From positions 1 to 64,000 of the forward strand of contig JAJNNC010000008.1 of assembly GCA_021730635.1 (NCBI GenBank): a stretch of 64,000 nucleotides of DNA, in the 5' to 3' direction. The notes below the pieces were generated by a model. That model saw only the letters and a program-made list of their open reading frames with translations, was not told the DNA's origin and ran no database searches. Source of the DNA: Catalimonadaceae bacterium JC749. Lineage in GTDB: Bacteria > Bacteroidota > Bacteroidia > Cytophagales > Cyclobacteriaceae. A program made the position numbers and the translations under genes. This document shows, piece after piece, positions 36,509 through 44,627 of the stretch (positions are counted from its first letter, which is position 1; each line of letters opens with the position of its first letter).

Positions 36509-36994
36509 TTAACTTTCTTTTTCGCCTTTGAGTTTTCCCTTTCTGTATAGCTGTGTTTTCTCTACTTTTCCTTCTTCATCATAATAAACCCAGGTGCCAT
36601 GTTTTTTGCCCCTCTTCCAACTGCCCTCATACTGGAGATTGCCATTTTCATCATATTTACTCCAACAAAGAAAAGTCTCATCACGAGAGAGGCCTTTCAC
36701 ATTTAGAATGGTCAGTTTTTCTTCTGCTGTCACCAGCAGGGTCATGGGATCGTCAGAAAGATTTTCTATTAGTTTAAGGGTATCATTTTGTACTTCAAAA
36801 GCGCCTCGCGAGACTTCTTTGCTGGTGACCATTCCACTGCGCCTGTCTTGTTCTGCGACAAACAAGGTATAGTTCCCGGGCGGACTAAGATTCAGCAACA
36901 TACCTTTGCCTTCCAGGCGATAGCTTCCATAGATATTCTCCGTATCGGTAGGAAAAAAAGCAAGCGATAGAAAAAAAGCCAGTAGCACTTTCAT
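36509..36994 (-). CDS. exported protein with MORN-like repeat
   Basis: 161 residues with a signal peptide (MKVLLAFFLSLAFF). The middle is a lipocalin-like stretch (YGSYRLEGKGMLLNLSPPGNYTLF), and the C-terminal 50 residues are a MORN-type repeat pair of the MORN_2 kind: ENGNLQYEGSWKRGKKHGTWVYY followed by EGKVEKTQLYRKGKLKGEKES (segments at about 115-161). Such repeats occur in Bacteroidota antitoxin-like and surface proteins; no function is assigned. It lies 34 bases downstream (in transcription upstream) of the aldo/keto reductase gene start, so the two may be co-transcribed. Confidence 0.7.
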   Translation of the reverse strand: MKVLLAFFLSLAFFPTDTENIYGSYRLEGKGMLLNLSPPGNYTLFVAEQDRRSGMVTSKEVSRGAFEVQNDTLKLIENLSDDPMTLLVTAEEKLTILNVKGLSRDETFLCWSKYDENGNLQYEGSWKRGKKHGTWVYYDEEGKVEKTQLYRKGKLKGEKES

Positions 36995-37035
36995 AACATC
37001 CTTTTAAAATTATCCCTATAAAATAACAAAAATAA

Positions 37036-37119
37036 ATGCTGAACGCCAGCAACGTGATACAGATTATACAACAAAAGAAGGTATGATCTGTTACCAGTGA
37101 AAGAACCAGCGTTCAGCAT
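37036..37119. repeat. nested inverted repeat
   Basis: ATGCTGAACGC at 37036-37046 is perfectly complementary to 37109-37119. Inside it CAGAT at 37060-37064 pairs with ATCTG at 37086-37090, giving a two-tier hairpin of 84 bases. There is no T tract, so it is not an ordinary terminator. It lies behind the beta-propeller lipoprotein gene and before the MORN protein gene on the minus strand. Confidence 0.6.
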
Positions 37120-37146
37120 GTCAGAGAAAACCAGATAGGATAGGTT

Positions 37147-38085
37147 TTATGAGTTCTCCTTGTTGATTTTATAAGCTACAACCCGGTTATCATTAAAAGT
37201 AGGAACCAATAGTAGACTCTGATCTGCATCATAGCCAATGTCCGCTGAATTGATTTTCTGTTCTTTGGTATCCAGCAGTTTCTGACTGCTACCGGAGGCA
37301 GGTTCCACATAATGAACTTCTCCCTGCCAGGTAGAGACAATATAATTGCCATCTTCTGTTTGGATGATACCATCGGCCGATGGAATGTTGTCTATCCAGT
37401 GTTCCTGTACTGTTTTCTGTGTGGTATCTATGGGAGCCAGAAAACCACCGCTGGCAGAGGCCAGCAACAGTTCACCATCCTCTGAAGCCAACAGGCCGTT
37501 GGGTCTTTGTAAGGAAGAATCGCTCATCCAGGTGCTGACGGCACCATTCTCCAGCACATGGATTTTGTCTGTTTCTGTGTCGCTGGCGTATACTTTGCCA
37601 CTATTATCTACGGTAATATCGTTGAGAAAGGCAGCTCCTTCTACGGGATATTTGTTTTCAATTTCACCTGTTTCCACATTGATCTCGACGATCTCATCCA
37701 GATCCGCCACATAGAGTTTGTTTTCGTATACCCCCATTCCTTTGGGATCATTCAGCCCCGTCACCCATTGCAGTTCTTCTACACTCCCTTCAGGAGAAAG
37801 TTTGGCGATAAAACCGTCACCATCCTTATTTTCCACATTGATACCATTGATGTTTGCTACATAGATCGCATTACGGTCTTTGTCAAACAGAACAGACTCA
37901 GGGGTCCTCATCACAGTATCTGTCTTCCAGGCTTCTTCCAGTGAAACAGCCACTGCTGGTTGTTCCATAGCGGCAGTAGTATCAGCAGCAGTTTCCTCAC
38001 TACTACTATTGCTACCTCCACAGCTGTAAAAAAATAAGGCTATGAAAAGCATGAAAATTGAATAGTACGTGTGTGTAGTTTTCAT
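37147..38085 (-). CDS. beta-propeller lipoprotein (SMP-30/NHL-like)
   Basis: 312 residues with a lipoprotein signal ending FIALFFYSC (Cys22), then a Ser/Thr/Glu-rich linker and six propeller-like repeats (TPESVLFDKDRNAIYVANI, DPKGMGVYENKLYVAD, FLNDITVDNSGKVYASD, RPNGLLASEDGELLLASA, ADGIIQTEDGNYIVSTW, NSADIGYDADQSLLLVPTF). This resembles SMP-30/gluconolactonase-type propellers but the metal-binding residues could not be verified by eye, so catalysis is uncertain. Likely anchored in the outer or inner membrane facing the periplasm. The ATG at 38085 gives the canonical lipoprotein signal; the 15-codon upstream extension was rejected. Confidence 0.8.
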   Translation of the reverse strand: MKTTHTYYSIFMLFIALFFYSCGGSNSSSEETAADTTAAMEQPAVAVSLEEAWKTDTVMRTPESVLFDKDRNAIYVANINGINVENKDGDGFIAKLSPEGSVEELQWVTGLNDPKGMGVYENKLYVADLDEIVEINVETGEIENKYPVEGAAFLNDITVDNSGKVYASDTETDKIHVLENGAVSTWMSDSSLQRPNGLLASEDGELLLASASGGFLAPIDTTQKTVQEHWIDNIPSADGIIQTEDGNYIVSTWQGEVHYVEPASGSSQKLLDTKEQKINSADIGYDADQSLLLVPTFNDNRVVAYKINKENS

Positions 38086-38418
38086 CAGTAAAAAGTTTAG
38101 TTGACAGTTATGTTGATATAAAGTTAACAAAATCAGATAGCAATTCAGCAGATAGGCCCTAAAATTCAGGGGTGGCAGACAGGCAGGTTGACCATACCTT
38201 TCAAAGTTAGGGGGATACCCTATAAAAAATGATAGATATTACGACACAGGCCAGAAAGTTTTCAAGCAACTTCCGCTATGAATTGATATTTAAATTATGT
38301 AAATTTTTACGGATGATTACAACCCTTTTGCCCTGATTCCTGTCTTATATTAAAGAGGGTATGTGGTTGGCTGAACGGCAAGGGTAATTTTTAGTTTATG
38401 TAACTTCGAAAGGATTTT
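38086..38418. other. intergenic region between divergent genes
   Basis: 333 bases with no supported gene. It must contain promoters for the propeller lipoprotein and the small type IX cargo gene; TAACTTCG at about 38401 is close to the -7 consensus but lacks a partner box. Confidence 0.4.
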
Positions 38419-38817
38419 ATGAAACACACCTACTTACTATATTATGTTGCATTTTTTGGGTTATTTTTTTTGATAACACCTGCACAATCTTCAGCCTTCT
38501 ATGCAAGCACTGATTATTTGCATGTACAGGACACTATTGGCCCTGACATGGATGCTACCCTGCAGGGAGAAATTACCAAACCAAAAGTAGGCCTGTATCC
38601 TAATCCTACAGCCGGCCCGGTTACGCTGGAGATCAATGAAGATCTGTGGCAGGGGGGCACTGCCGCCGTTTATAATATCATTGGGCAGTTGATCACACAA
38701 AAGTCCATCACAGAAAAAAAAGTTGATTTCGATTTAACGGATGGAAGCCGAGGTGTGTACTTTGTAACCTTACGAAATGGGGAAGCGCAGAAAACACTTC
38801 GGTTGGTATTAAAATAA
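38419..38817 (+). CDS. small secreted protein, mostly a type IX sorting domain
   Basis: 132 residues: signal peptide (about 1-25), a short spacer of about 30 residues, and a type A type IX sorting domain from about residue 57 (VGLYPNPTAGPVTLEINEDL, VYNIIGQLI, GVYFVTLRNGEAQKTLRLVLK). The sorting tail directs passage through the type IX translocon and is normally removed; after removal only about 30 residues (STDYLHVQDTIGPDMDATLQ) would remain. Its tail is clearly paralogous to that of the next gene 147 bases downstream on the same strand. Role unknown; possibly a remnant of a larger cargo. Confidence 0.8.
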   Translation: MKHTYLLYYVAFFGLFFLITPAQSSAFYASTDYLHVQDTIGPDMDATLQGEITKPKVGLYPNPTAGPVTLEINEDLWQGGTAAVYNIIGQLITQKSITEKKVDFDLTDGSRGVYFVTLRNGEAQKTLRLVLK

Positions 38818-38963
38818 AGACTGTCATACTACTATCCGATCCGCATTTCATCATGCTTCTTGTAGCGCGAAAAAAAATTGAATTCTTCCCTCAATAAATG
38901 TATCCTCACCAGCGTAAATAGGTATATACAGGGCTGAGTTTTCTCTCTCAAATCCTGCCTTAT

Positions 38964-40091
38964 ATGAGCAGAAATTATTGTAGCTATAGTTTCCTCATGG
39001 TAAGCGTTTTGCTGCTAAACGTTTCTCATCAGGCATGGGCAACCCATCTTCTGGGTGGTGAAATTGTGGCAGAATCAGTCACCTGCCATAGCCATACCTA
39101 TAAGATCAAAATTATACTGTATCAGGACAGTGGCTCCGATGTGGAGTTTGGTAATGGTGAGCTTTCTTTCGGCCATGGAGCGCTCATTCATGTTGACCCA
39201 CATACTGACTTTACCTTAACTTTTATAGAAAAAGATAGCCTCTACAAGGTAGTTCACTATGAGATAGAGCATACTTTTCCGGGACCGGGCGCCTATCTGA
39301 TCAGTTTTCGTGAATTTAACCGCAATGCTGATATTGCCAACATACGCAATTCGGTCAATACGCCTTTTTATACAGAAACGCAATTAGTAGTTGATCCCCT
39401 GATCGGTTGTAATAATACCCCTGTGCTGCAGGAAGATTCTTTAACGTTTGTGGCCTATGCGCATTCACTCTACATCCAGCCACTGCAAGCGGTGGACCCG
39501 GATGGTGACAGCCTGTCTTTTGCTTTTGTCACGCCCAAACAGGATATAGATATAGCTGTAGAGCGTTACTATACGCCGGAAAAATTTGACATTCGTTTTA
39601 TTGAGAATGCTACCGCCTCCGATGGGGTCAGCCTGCCAACCTTTAGCGCCAACCAGCAACAACTGGTATGGGATGCGCCCAATGTAGGAGGAGACTTTAC
39701 CTATGCCCTGCAGATCACAGAGTGGAGACAAATAGAAGGACAGTGGACAAAGATAGGTTATATGACCCGTGATATGAGCATTTTGGTGCTAGATACCATC
39801 CATCACACCCAGGCCATTGACTATATTACCGCTATAGAAGAGAAAGAGGATGATCATTCTTTTCTCTTATCCCCTAATCCTACAGAGGGTTTGCTGACGC
39901 TGACGATACAGGAGGATTTCTGGCAGGGGGGCACTGTCTCTGTGTACAATATTTTGGGACAGCTGATAGCAAAAGGTAACCTTGTTTATCGTATCATTCA
40001 TTTTGATCTTTCAGACCAAAGTGAAGGAATCTATCTGCTGCATATACGCCATGGCTTGCATCAAAAGACCCTGCGGGTTATCAAGCGATAG
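38964..40091 (+). CDS. type IX secreted protein with gliding-type N-terminus
   Basis: 375 residues. A signal peptide (to about 26) is followed by ATHLLGGEI, the opening seen in Bacteroidota gliding/adhesin-type surface proteins, then a beta-rich domain (CHSHTYKIKIILYQDSGSD, DPDGDSLSFAFVTPKQD, NVGGDFTYALQITEWRQ). The C-terminal type A sorting domain (LSPNPTEGLLTLTIQEDFWQ, VYNILGQLI, GIYLLHIRHGLHQKTLRVIKR) matches the tail of the preceding gene closely. Likely cell-surface or released. No catalytic motif is seen. Confidence 0.82.
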   Translation: MSRNYCSYSFLMVSVLLLNVSHQAWATHLLGGEIVAESVTCHSHTYKIKIILYQDSGSDVEFGNGELSFGHGALIHVDPHTDFTLTFIEKDSLYKVVHYEIEHTFPGPGAYLISFREFNRNADIANIRNSVNTPFYTETQLVVDPLIGCNNTPVLQEDSLTFVAYAHSLYIQPLQAVDPDGDSLSFAFVTPKQDIDIAVERYYTPEKFDIRFIENATASDGVSLPTFSANQQQLVWDAPNVGGDFTYALQITEWRQIEGQWTKIGYMTRDMSILVLDTIHHTQAIDYITAIEEKEDDHSFLLSPNPTEGLLTLTIQEDFWQGGTVSVYNILGQLIAKGNLVYRIIHFDLSDQSEGIYLLHIRHGLHQKTLRVIKR

Positions 40092-40511
40092 TGAAAATTG
40101 TATTAGAACTTCCTAAACTTATGTTGAAATAAGAGCCTTTTACATCCACAGGTAGAATCAATAAGGGTACCGCTACGTCCTTACATTGATATTTTTTTAT
40201 CTGAAGTTTGTGACTTTTTGAAGGGCAAACCCAATGACGTAAAGCAAAAATCAGTAGAACATACAGATTAGATTAGATTAAAATAAATTAATAAAGGAAC
40301 TTTAGCCCCGAAGATCTTCTGGGGCTTTTTTCATTTCATGCCCTAATGCTTTACACTCAAAAGGTATGACCAGCATTCAGATCAGTAATAGAACCTATCA
40401 TCATTAGAATTTATTGACTATTCCTGCCGGAAAACATAGCCACTACCTGCCAGTTAAGTAAAAGGGAATAGAATCATAGCAGGGTTAGTAAAGGTAGTAA
40501 CTATAAAGTAT
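40092..40511. other. intergenic region with one terminator
   Basis: 420 bases without a supported gene. Apart from the terminator at 40305-40332 it is AT-rich and holds the short direct repeat GATTAGATTAGATT at about 40268-40280. Confidence 0.5.
40305..40332 (+). terminator. Rho-independent terminator
   Basis: AGCCCC at 40305-40310 pairs with GGGGCT at 40322-40327 around a GAAGATCTTC loop, followed by six T. It lies 214 bases after the type IX cargo gene, so the transcript would have a long 3' tail, or an unrecognised short transcript ends here. Confidence 0.75.
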
Positions 40512-41051
40512 ATGGCATCACTAAACGCTCCTTTGGTATTGACCCTGACTCTGGATGCCGATTCTTTTGCTTTCTTCAATCGCCTCAGACAGCAGTATTT
40601 CCCACCAGAGCGCAACTTTCTGGAGGCGCACCTCACGCTTTTTCACCACCTGCCAGCACAGGCATTACCCACTATTCAGCAACACTTGGCGCTGGAAAGT
40701 GAGAGGCAACAACCTCTTCCCCTGCAGGTTACGGGTGTCAGAATGATAGGAAGGGGAGTGGCTTATACCCTGGAAAGTATGACGCTGATGGCAATGCGGG
40801 AGCGTTTAGCCAGACAATGGAAACAATGGCTCACGCCCCAGGATCAGCAGAAGCTTTGGCCCCATATAACAGTGCAAAACAAGGTGAGTCCAACCGAAGC
40901 CCGTGCGCTGCATGAAACACTGAAACAGACATTTCAACCTTTTGTCGCTACCGGCACCGGTTTACGTTTGTGGGTATACCGGGGTGGACCGTGGGAATTA
41001 TGGCAAACTTTCTTATTTGAAAGGACAGAAAACGGCAAAGAAACCCTTTGA
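40512..41051 (+). CDS. 2'-5' RNA ligase / 2H phosphoesterase family protein
   Basis: 179 residues. The two H-x-T-x motifs of the 2H superfamily are present: HLTL at 40-43 and HITV at about 118-121, in the usual spacing. The family catalyses RNA ligation or hydrolysis of cyclic phosphodiesters such as 2',3'-cyclic phosphate; the natural substrate here cannot be read. The gene is 100 bases upstream of the M14 carboxypeptidase gene on the same strand. Confidence 0.85.
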   Translation: MASLNAPLVLTLTLDADSFAFFNRLRQQYFPPERNFLEAHLTLFHHLPAQALPTIQQHLALESERQQPLPLQVTGVRMIGRGVAYTLESMTLMAMRERLARQWKQWLTPQDQQKLWPHITVQNKVSPTEARALHETLKQTFQPFVATGTGLRLWVYRGGPWELWQTFLFERTENGKETL

Positions 41052-41150
41052 AACGAACTGATTTTTCTCTGACAGATTTGTCTTCCTTCACCAGTCATCA
41101 GGCTTGTCCTTCTCAGTTTTTACTGCTACGTTTACCGCAAAAGTCTATCC

Positions 41151-42581
41151 ATGCATCGATATTTTTTCTTACTCATTACTTTTTTTAGCAGTTATTCTTT
41201 TTCATCGGCCCAGAAAGTGCCCGTTTACCAGCAACTGTACGAAGCCTACGAACAATACAAAGAACCTACGATCAATGCCCGTCGGTTTAAGCACAGCGAC
41301 CTGGAACCTTTGATCCTGCGGCTGAGACAATCGCCTGGTTTTACAGTGACGCCCCTGGGCGAGTCTATAGAAGGCAGAATAATCTATGATGTGGCCTGGG
41401 GTCAAGGTGAAACACAGGTGCTGCTCTGGTCGCAGATGCATGGAGATGAGCCTACCGCTACCATGGCTGGCCTGGATATCTTCAACTTTTTGCAGGATAA
41501 TGAAGCGCTGAACAATATCCGGGAAACTTTGCAGAAAGAAATCACAATACATTTTATCCCTATGCTCAACCCGGATGGGGCCGAAGTATTTGAGCGTAGA
41601 AATGCCCTTGATATTGATCTGAACCGGGATGCCGAACGGCTCGAATGCCCTGAGTCTCAACTGCTGAAAAAGATACGGGACAGTCTGGATGCCGATTTCG
41701 GTTTCAACCTGCATGACCAAAGCACCTATTATACAGCAGGCCTGACAGACAAACCAGCTACTATTTCATTCCTGGCACCTGCCTACGATTATGATAAAGA
41801 TATGAACCGGGTACGACGGCGGGCTACCAAACTGATTGTACTGTTGAATGAAGCGCTGCAGCGTTACATTCCCGGGCAGGTAGCCCGTTATGACGATGAT
41901 TTTGAACCCCGTGCTTTCGGCGACAATATGCAGAAATGGGGTACCAGCACGGTATTGATAGAATCGGGAGGATATCTGGATGACCCGGAAAAACAGCAGA
42001 TACGCAAGCTGAATTTTATGGCTATTCTGACAGGACTGTATGCCATTGCGGAAAAAGATTACCGACGCAGCCGGCTTTCCCGTTACGACGATATTCCTGA
42101 AAACGAACGTTATCTGTATGACCTGATTGTCCGGAAGGTGCAACGGGAAAAAGAAGGGCATCGTTATACCGTAGACGTAGCCATCAACCATGTAGAGATC
42201 GATTTTGACGAAAACCAGAGCTTTTTTTACATCGGTAGTATCCGCGATATAGGAGATATGTCTACCTATCATGGATATAAAGAATTTGACGCTGAAGGGA
42301 TGGTGGCTGTGCCCGGCAAAATCTATCCCGAAGTACAAGCGGATATGGAGGCCGTACAAGCCCTAGATGCCAAAGCCCTGATGCGGCAAGGCTATACAAC
42401 CGTGGAGGTCAGAAACCTGAAAGGATACGAAGCGGCAATGCAGCATCTGGAATTAGATATTACCAGTAAGGGTGCTGCCAGGGACCATCATCTGTTGTTA
42501 GGCAACCGGGCCAACTTCGTTCTGGAGCAGAACGGACAGCCGAAATACGCCGTCGTCAATGGATTTCTGTATGCCCTTTAA
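41151..42581 (+). CDS. secreted M14 zinc carboxypeptidase
   Basis: 476 residues with a Sec signal peptide (1-21, ending FSSAQ). Zinc ligands of the M14 fold appear as H-G-D-E in SQMHGDEPTA (about 96-99) and His in FNLHDQSTYY (about 185), with the substrate-side LNPDGAEVFERRN and DLNRDAE between. The catalytic Glu is expected near TSTVLIESGGY (about 268). It trims C-terminal residues from peptides or acts on murein/amino-acid conjugates; substrate not readable. The C-terminal 150 residues are an extra domain. A short ABM-type gene follows 29 bases later. Confidence 0.88.
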   Translation: MHRYFFLLITFFSSYSFSSAQKVPVYQQLYEAYEQYKEPTINARRFKHSDLEPLILRLRQSPGFTVTPLGESIEGRIIYDVAWGQGETQVLLWSQMHGDEPTATMAGLDIFNFLQDNEALNNIRETLQKEITIHFIPMLNPDGAEVFERRNALDIDLNRDAERLECPESQLLKKIRDSLDADFGFNLHDQSTYYTAGLTDKPATISFLAPAYDYDKDMNRVRRRATKLIVLLNEALQRYIPGQVARYDDDFEPRAFGDNMQKWGTSTVLIESGGYLDDPEKQQIRKLNFMAILTGLYAIAEKDYRRSRLSRYDDIPENERYLYDLIVRKVQREKEGHRYTVDVAINHVEIDFDENQSFFYIGSIRDIGDMSTYHGYKEFDAEGMVAVPGKIYPEVQADMEAVQALDAKALMRQGYTTVEVRNLKGYEAAMQHLELDITSKGAARDHHLLLGNRANFVLEQNGQPKYAVVNGFLYAL

Positions 42582-42610
42582 CACGGAAAGTCTATAAAAC
42601 ACAAATACCT

Positions 42611-42922
42611 ATGGATACCATTATTACCCGGATCTGGCATGGCATCACCCGTGCCCATCATGCCGATGAATATCTGGAATATCTGAAAGAAACAGGCATA
42701 GACAACTACAAAAGGATACCCGGAAATGTAGGCGTTCAGATTTTACGCCGGTTTGAGAACGACAAATGTCATTTTTGGACAGTGACCCGATGGGAAAGCT
42801 ATCAAAGCATACAACAGTTTGCGGGCGATCAGTATGAAAAGGCGCGCTACTACCCTGAAGATGAGAAATATTTGCTGGAAAAAGAACCCAATGTAATCCA
42901 TTGCGAAACGTTTGAATTTTAG
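42611..42922 (+). CDS. antibiotic biosynthesis monooxygenase-like (ABM fold) protein
   Basis: 103 residues forming one ferredoxin-like dimeric barrel: ITRIWHGITRAHHADEYLEY, then PGNVGVQILRRFENDKCHFWTVTRWESYQSIQQF in segments (about 38-71) and a C-terminal strand ending CETFEF. The fold includes small monooxygenases, haem-degrading enzymes and plain sensors; no catalytic residue can be fixed. It follows the M14 gene closely and is probably co-transcribed. A stem (42928-42970) lies behind its stop. Confidence 0.75.
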   Translation: MDTIITRIWHGITRAHHADEYLEYLKETGIDNYKRIPGNVGVQILRRFENDKCHFWTVTRWESYQSIQQFAGDQYEKARYYPEDEKYLLEKEPNVIHCETFEF

Positions 42923-42927
42923 CCATC

Positions 42928-42970
42928 GGCCTGTGCCTAGGATACTTTTGGGATATTCAGGGAGCAGGCC
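42928..42970. terminator. possible bidirectional terminator
   Basis: GGCCTG at 42928-42933 is complementary to CAGGCC at 42965-42970, with a TTTT run just after on the + strand. It sits in the 54-base gap between two convergent genes. The stem is short and the loop long, so the call is weak. Confidence 0.35.
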
Positions 42971-42976
42971 TGTGTT

Positions 42977-43414
42977 TTATTGCCACTCCATGATCCATTT
43001 TTCCGGCTTTTTTCCTGTTTTTTGAAAACCGTTTCGTTGATAGAAAGCCTGTGCTCTCAGGTTTACCCTCAACACCTCCAACCGCAGGGGTTTCCCTTTG
43101 GCACGGCTTTCGTTTTGCAACTGCCGGATCAGTTGAGTACCAATGCCTTTATTTTGATAGGAGGGAAGCAGGTAGAGGTCCGATAAATAAATAGCATCTT
43201 CCTGTATTTCCGTTCTCATCCACCCTACGGCTTCCTGTTCTACTTCAATGATCATCATATGTGCCGGAGAGAAATTTTCTGCATAATACTCCTGCTGGAA
43301 GGATTCCGTCCAGCCCCATACTTTTTCTACATACTCTTTTAAAGCACTCTTTTTGATCTGATAAGTGAGATCACTATCTACCTGAGTAGCTTTTCTGAGA
43401 TGATAGTTGATCAT
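42977..43414 (-). CDS. GNAT-family N-acetyltransferase
   Basis: 145 residues, one GNAT domain. The acetyl-CoA loop is QNKGIGTQLI (about 94-103) after the strand DAIYLSDLYLLPSY, and the tail RVNLRAQAFYQRNGFQKTG (about 118-136) is typical. MINYHLRKATQVD at the N-terminus begins the first strand. Substrate unknown. Monocistronic, convergent with the ABM gene. Confidence 0.85.
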   Translation of the reverse strand: MINYHLRKATQVDSDLTYQIKKSALKEYVEKVWGWTESFQQEYYAENFSPAHMMIIEVEQEAVGWMRTEIQEDAIYLSDLYLLPSYQNKGIGTQLIRQLQNESRAKGKPLRLEVLRVNLRAQAFYQRNGFQKTGKKPEKWIMEWQ

Positions 43415-43521
43415 AAGAATGCAGCGTTATAGAATATGCTCTTTCAAATCAGCAGGGTGACAACATCAGCCTGAAAAATTTTCGTGCCGGCTGTAATAAA
43501 TCAAAAATAAAAAACAACTAA

Positions 43522-44031
43522 TTGTTCAAAAAGGATTTGAAGCAGGAATTCATCCATATGATCACCAGGCATCAGGGTATTATCCATAAGGTCTGCCGTA
43601 TCTACCGGGATACAGCAGAAGACCGTGAAGATCTGTTTCAGGAGATCGTATACCAGTTGTGGAAGTCTTTCCCTTCCTTCCGGGCAGCGTCGAAGGTATC
43701 TACCTGGATGTATAAGATTGCACTGAGCACAGCCATTGCGAAGTTCAGGAAAAACCGGGCGCTCCAGCCACCTACAATTCCTCTGGAAGGCATAGAGGCC
43801 GAGGCAGTTCCTGCTGCAAGCCAACACCCCGAGAAGGAACGCCTCTACCGGGCGATAGCACAACTGAGCACGGCTGAGAAAGCCATTATTACCTTGTATC
43901 TGGATGATTACAGTTATGAAGAAATGGCAGAGATCATGGGTATTTCTGCTAATCATCTCGGGGTAAAAATCAACCGCATCAAACAAAAATTGAAAACTTT
44001 ATTAAATCCAAATAACCATGAAACTAGATGA
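43522..44031 (+). CDS. ECF-type RNA polymerase sigma factor
   Basis: 169 residues. Region 2 is DREDLFQEIVYQLWKSFPSF and the DNA-melting STWMYKIALSTAIAKFRK segment (about 32-78); region 4 is AIITLYLDDYSYEEMAEIMG with ISANHLGVKINRIKQKLK (about 118-157). The start is TTG at 43522; the first in-frame ATG (43558) would remove 12 residues that fit the family's usual N-terminal helix before the HQGIIHKVC segment. It overlaps the next gene by 14 bases, so the pair is translationally coupled, the standard arrangement with a membrane regulator. Confidence 0.88.
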   Translation: MFKKDLKQEFIHMITRHQGIIHKVCRIYRDTAEDREDLFQEIVYQLWKSFPSFRAASKVSTWMYKIALSTAIAKFRKNRALQPPTIPLEGIEAEAVPAASQHPEKERLYRAIAQLSTAEKAIITLYLDDYSYEEMAEIMGISANHLGVKINRIKQKLKTLLNPNNHETR

Positions 44032-44584
44032 TCTAAAACAACAATGGCCATACGAGCATGCTCACAAAAGTGAGACAGATATCCGTCACATGATGAGCGG
44101 ACGAACAGTTTCTGTTTACCGGCGTATCCGGCGAAAAGCCATCGTTGAGTCGGTGGCTTTCGGGGTAGTACTCTTTGTATTTCTGACTGGCTTAGACGCT
44201 CACCAGAATGCCTGGTGGGTCAATCTTTTCTTCACAGGAGTTATCATGCTTGGTATTATCAACAACGTGATGCTCTATAGGAGTATCACCCTGAATGCTA
44301 CGGGAGCAGCATTGCACCACACGCTCCGCCAGACCATCAACCGCTTGTGGTGGCAGGTGCAGCTATCTACGCTTTTTTCTGTGCTTTTTTTCAGCAGTAT
44401 GCTTCTTTTCCTTCTGGCCCGTATTCCCCTGACTGACGAGAAAATGATGTTCGCCTTATTGATACTGGCTATTAGCGTTGGGATCAGAACCTGGTTCGAA
44501 GTTGGCAGGTGGAAGCAAAGTATACGCCGACTCAACCTTTGCCTGCTCGAGCTAACCAGCCTTGACATATCCACACCCTCATAG
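44018..44584 (+). CDS. membrane partner of the ECF sigma factor (putative anti-sigma or regulator)
   Basis: 188 residues starting MKLDDLKQQWPYEHAHKSET, a soluble N-terminus of about 35 residues, followed by four hydrophobic helices (about 46-64, 68-86, 119-138, 143-160) and a soluble tail. The KLDDLKQQW opening is common in Bacteroidota proteins encoded behind ECF sigma genes. It has no zinc-binding anti-sigma motif, so its action on the sigma factor is inferred from the 14-base overlap only. Confidence 0.75.
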   Translation: MKLDDLKQQWPYEHAHKSETDIRHMMSGRTVSVYRRIRRKAIVESVAFGVVLFVFLTGLDAHQNAWWVNLFFTGVIMLGIINNVMLYRSITLNATGAALHHTLRQTINRLWWQVQLSTLFSVLFFSSMLLFLLARIPLTDEKMMFALLILAISVGIRTWFEVGRWKQSIRRLNLCLLELTSLDISTPS

Positions 44585-44627
44585 TGACGTACCTGGCAGG
44601 CGCTGTGCAAAAAGATCATTTAAAACC

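Noticed and set aside
40512-41051. 2H phosphoesterase as an RNA-repair or anti-phage component
   Set aside because: No ligase, kinase or anticodon nuclease gene is nearby; it looks like a common housekeeping version.
41766-42359. 197-codon minus-strand frame inside the M14 gene
   Set aside because: Antisense shadow of a gene with clear zinc motifs.
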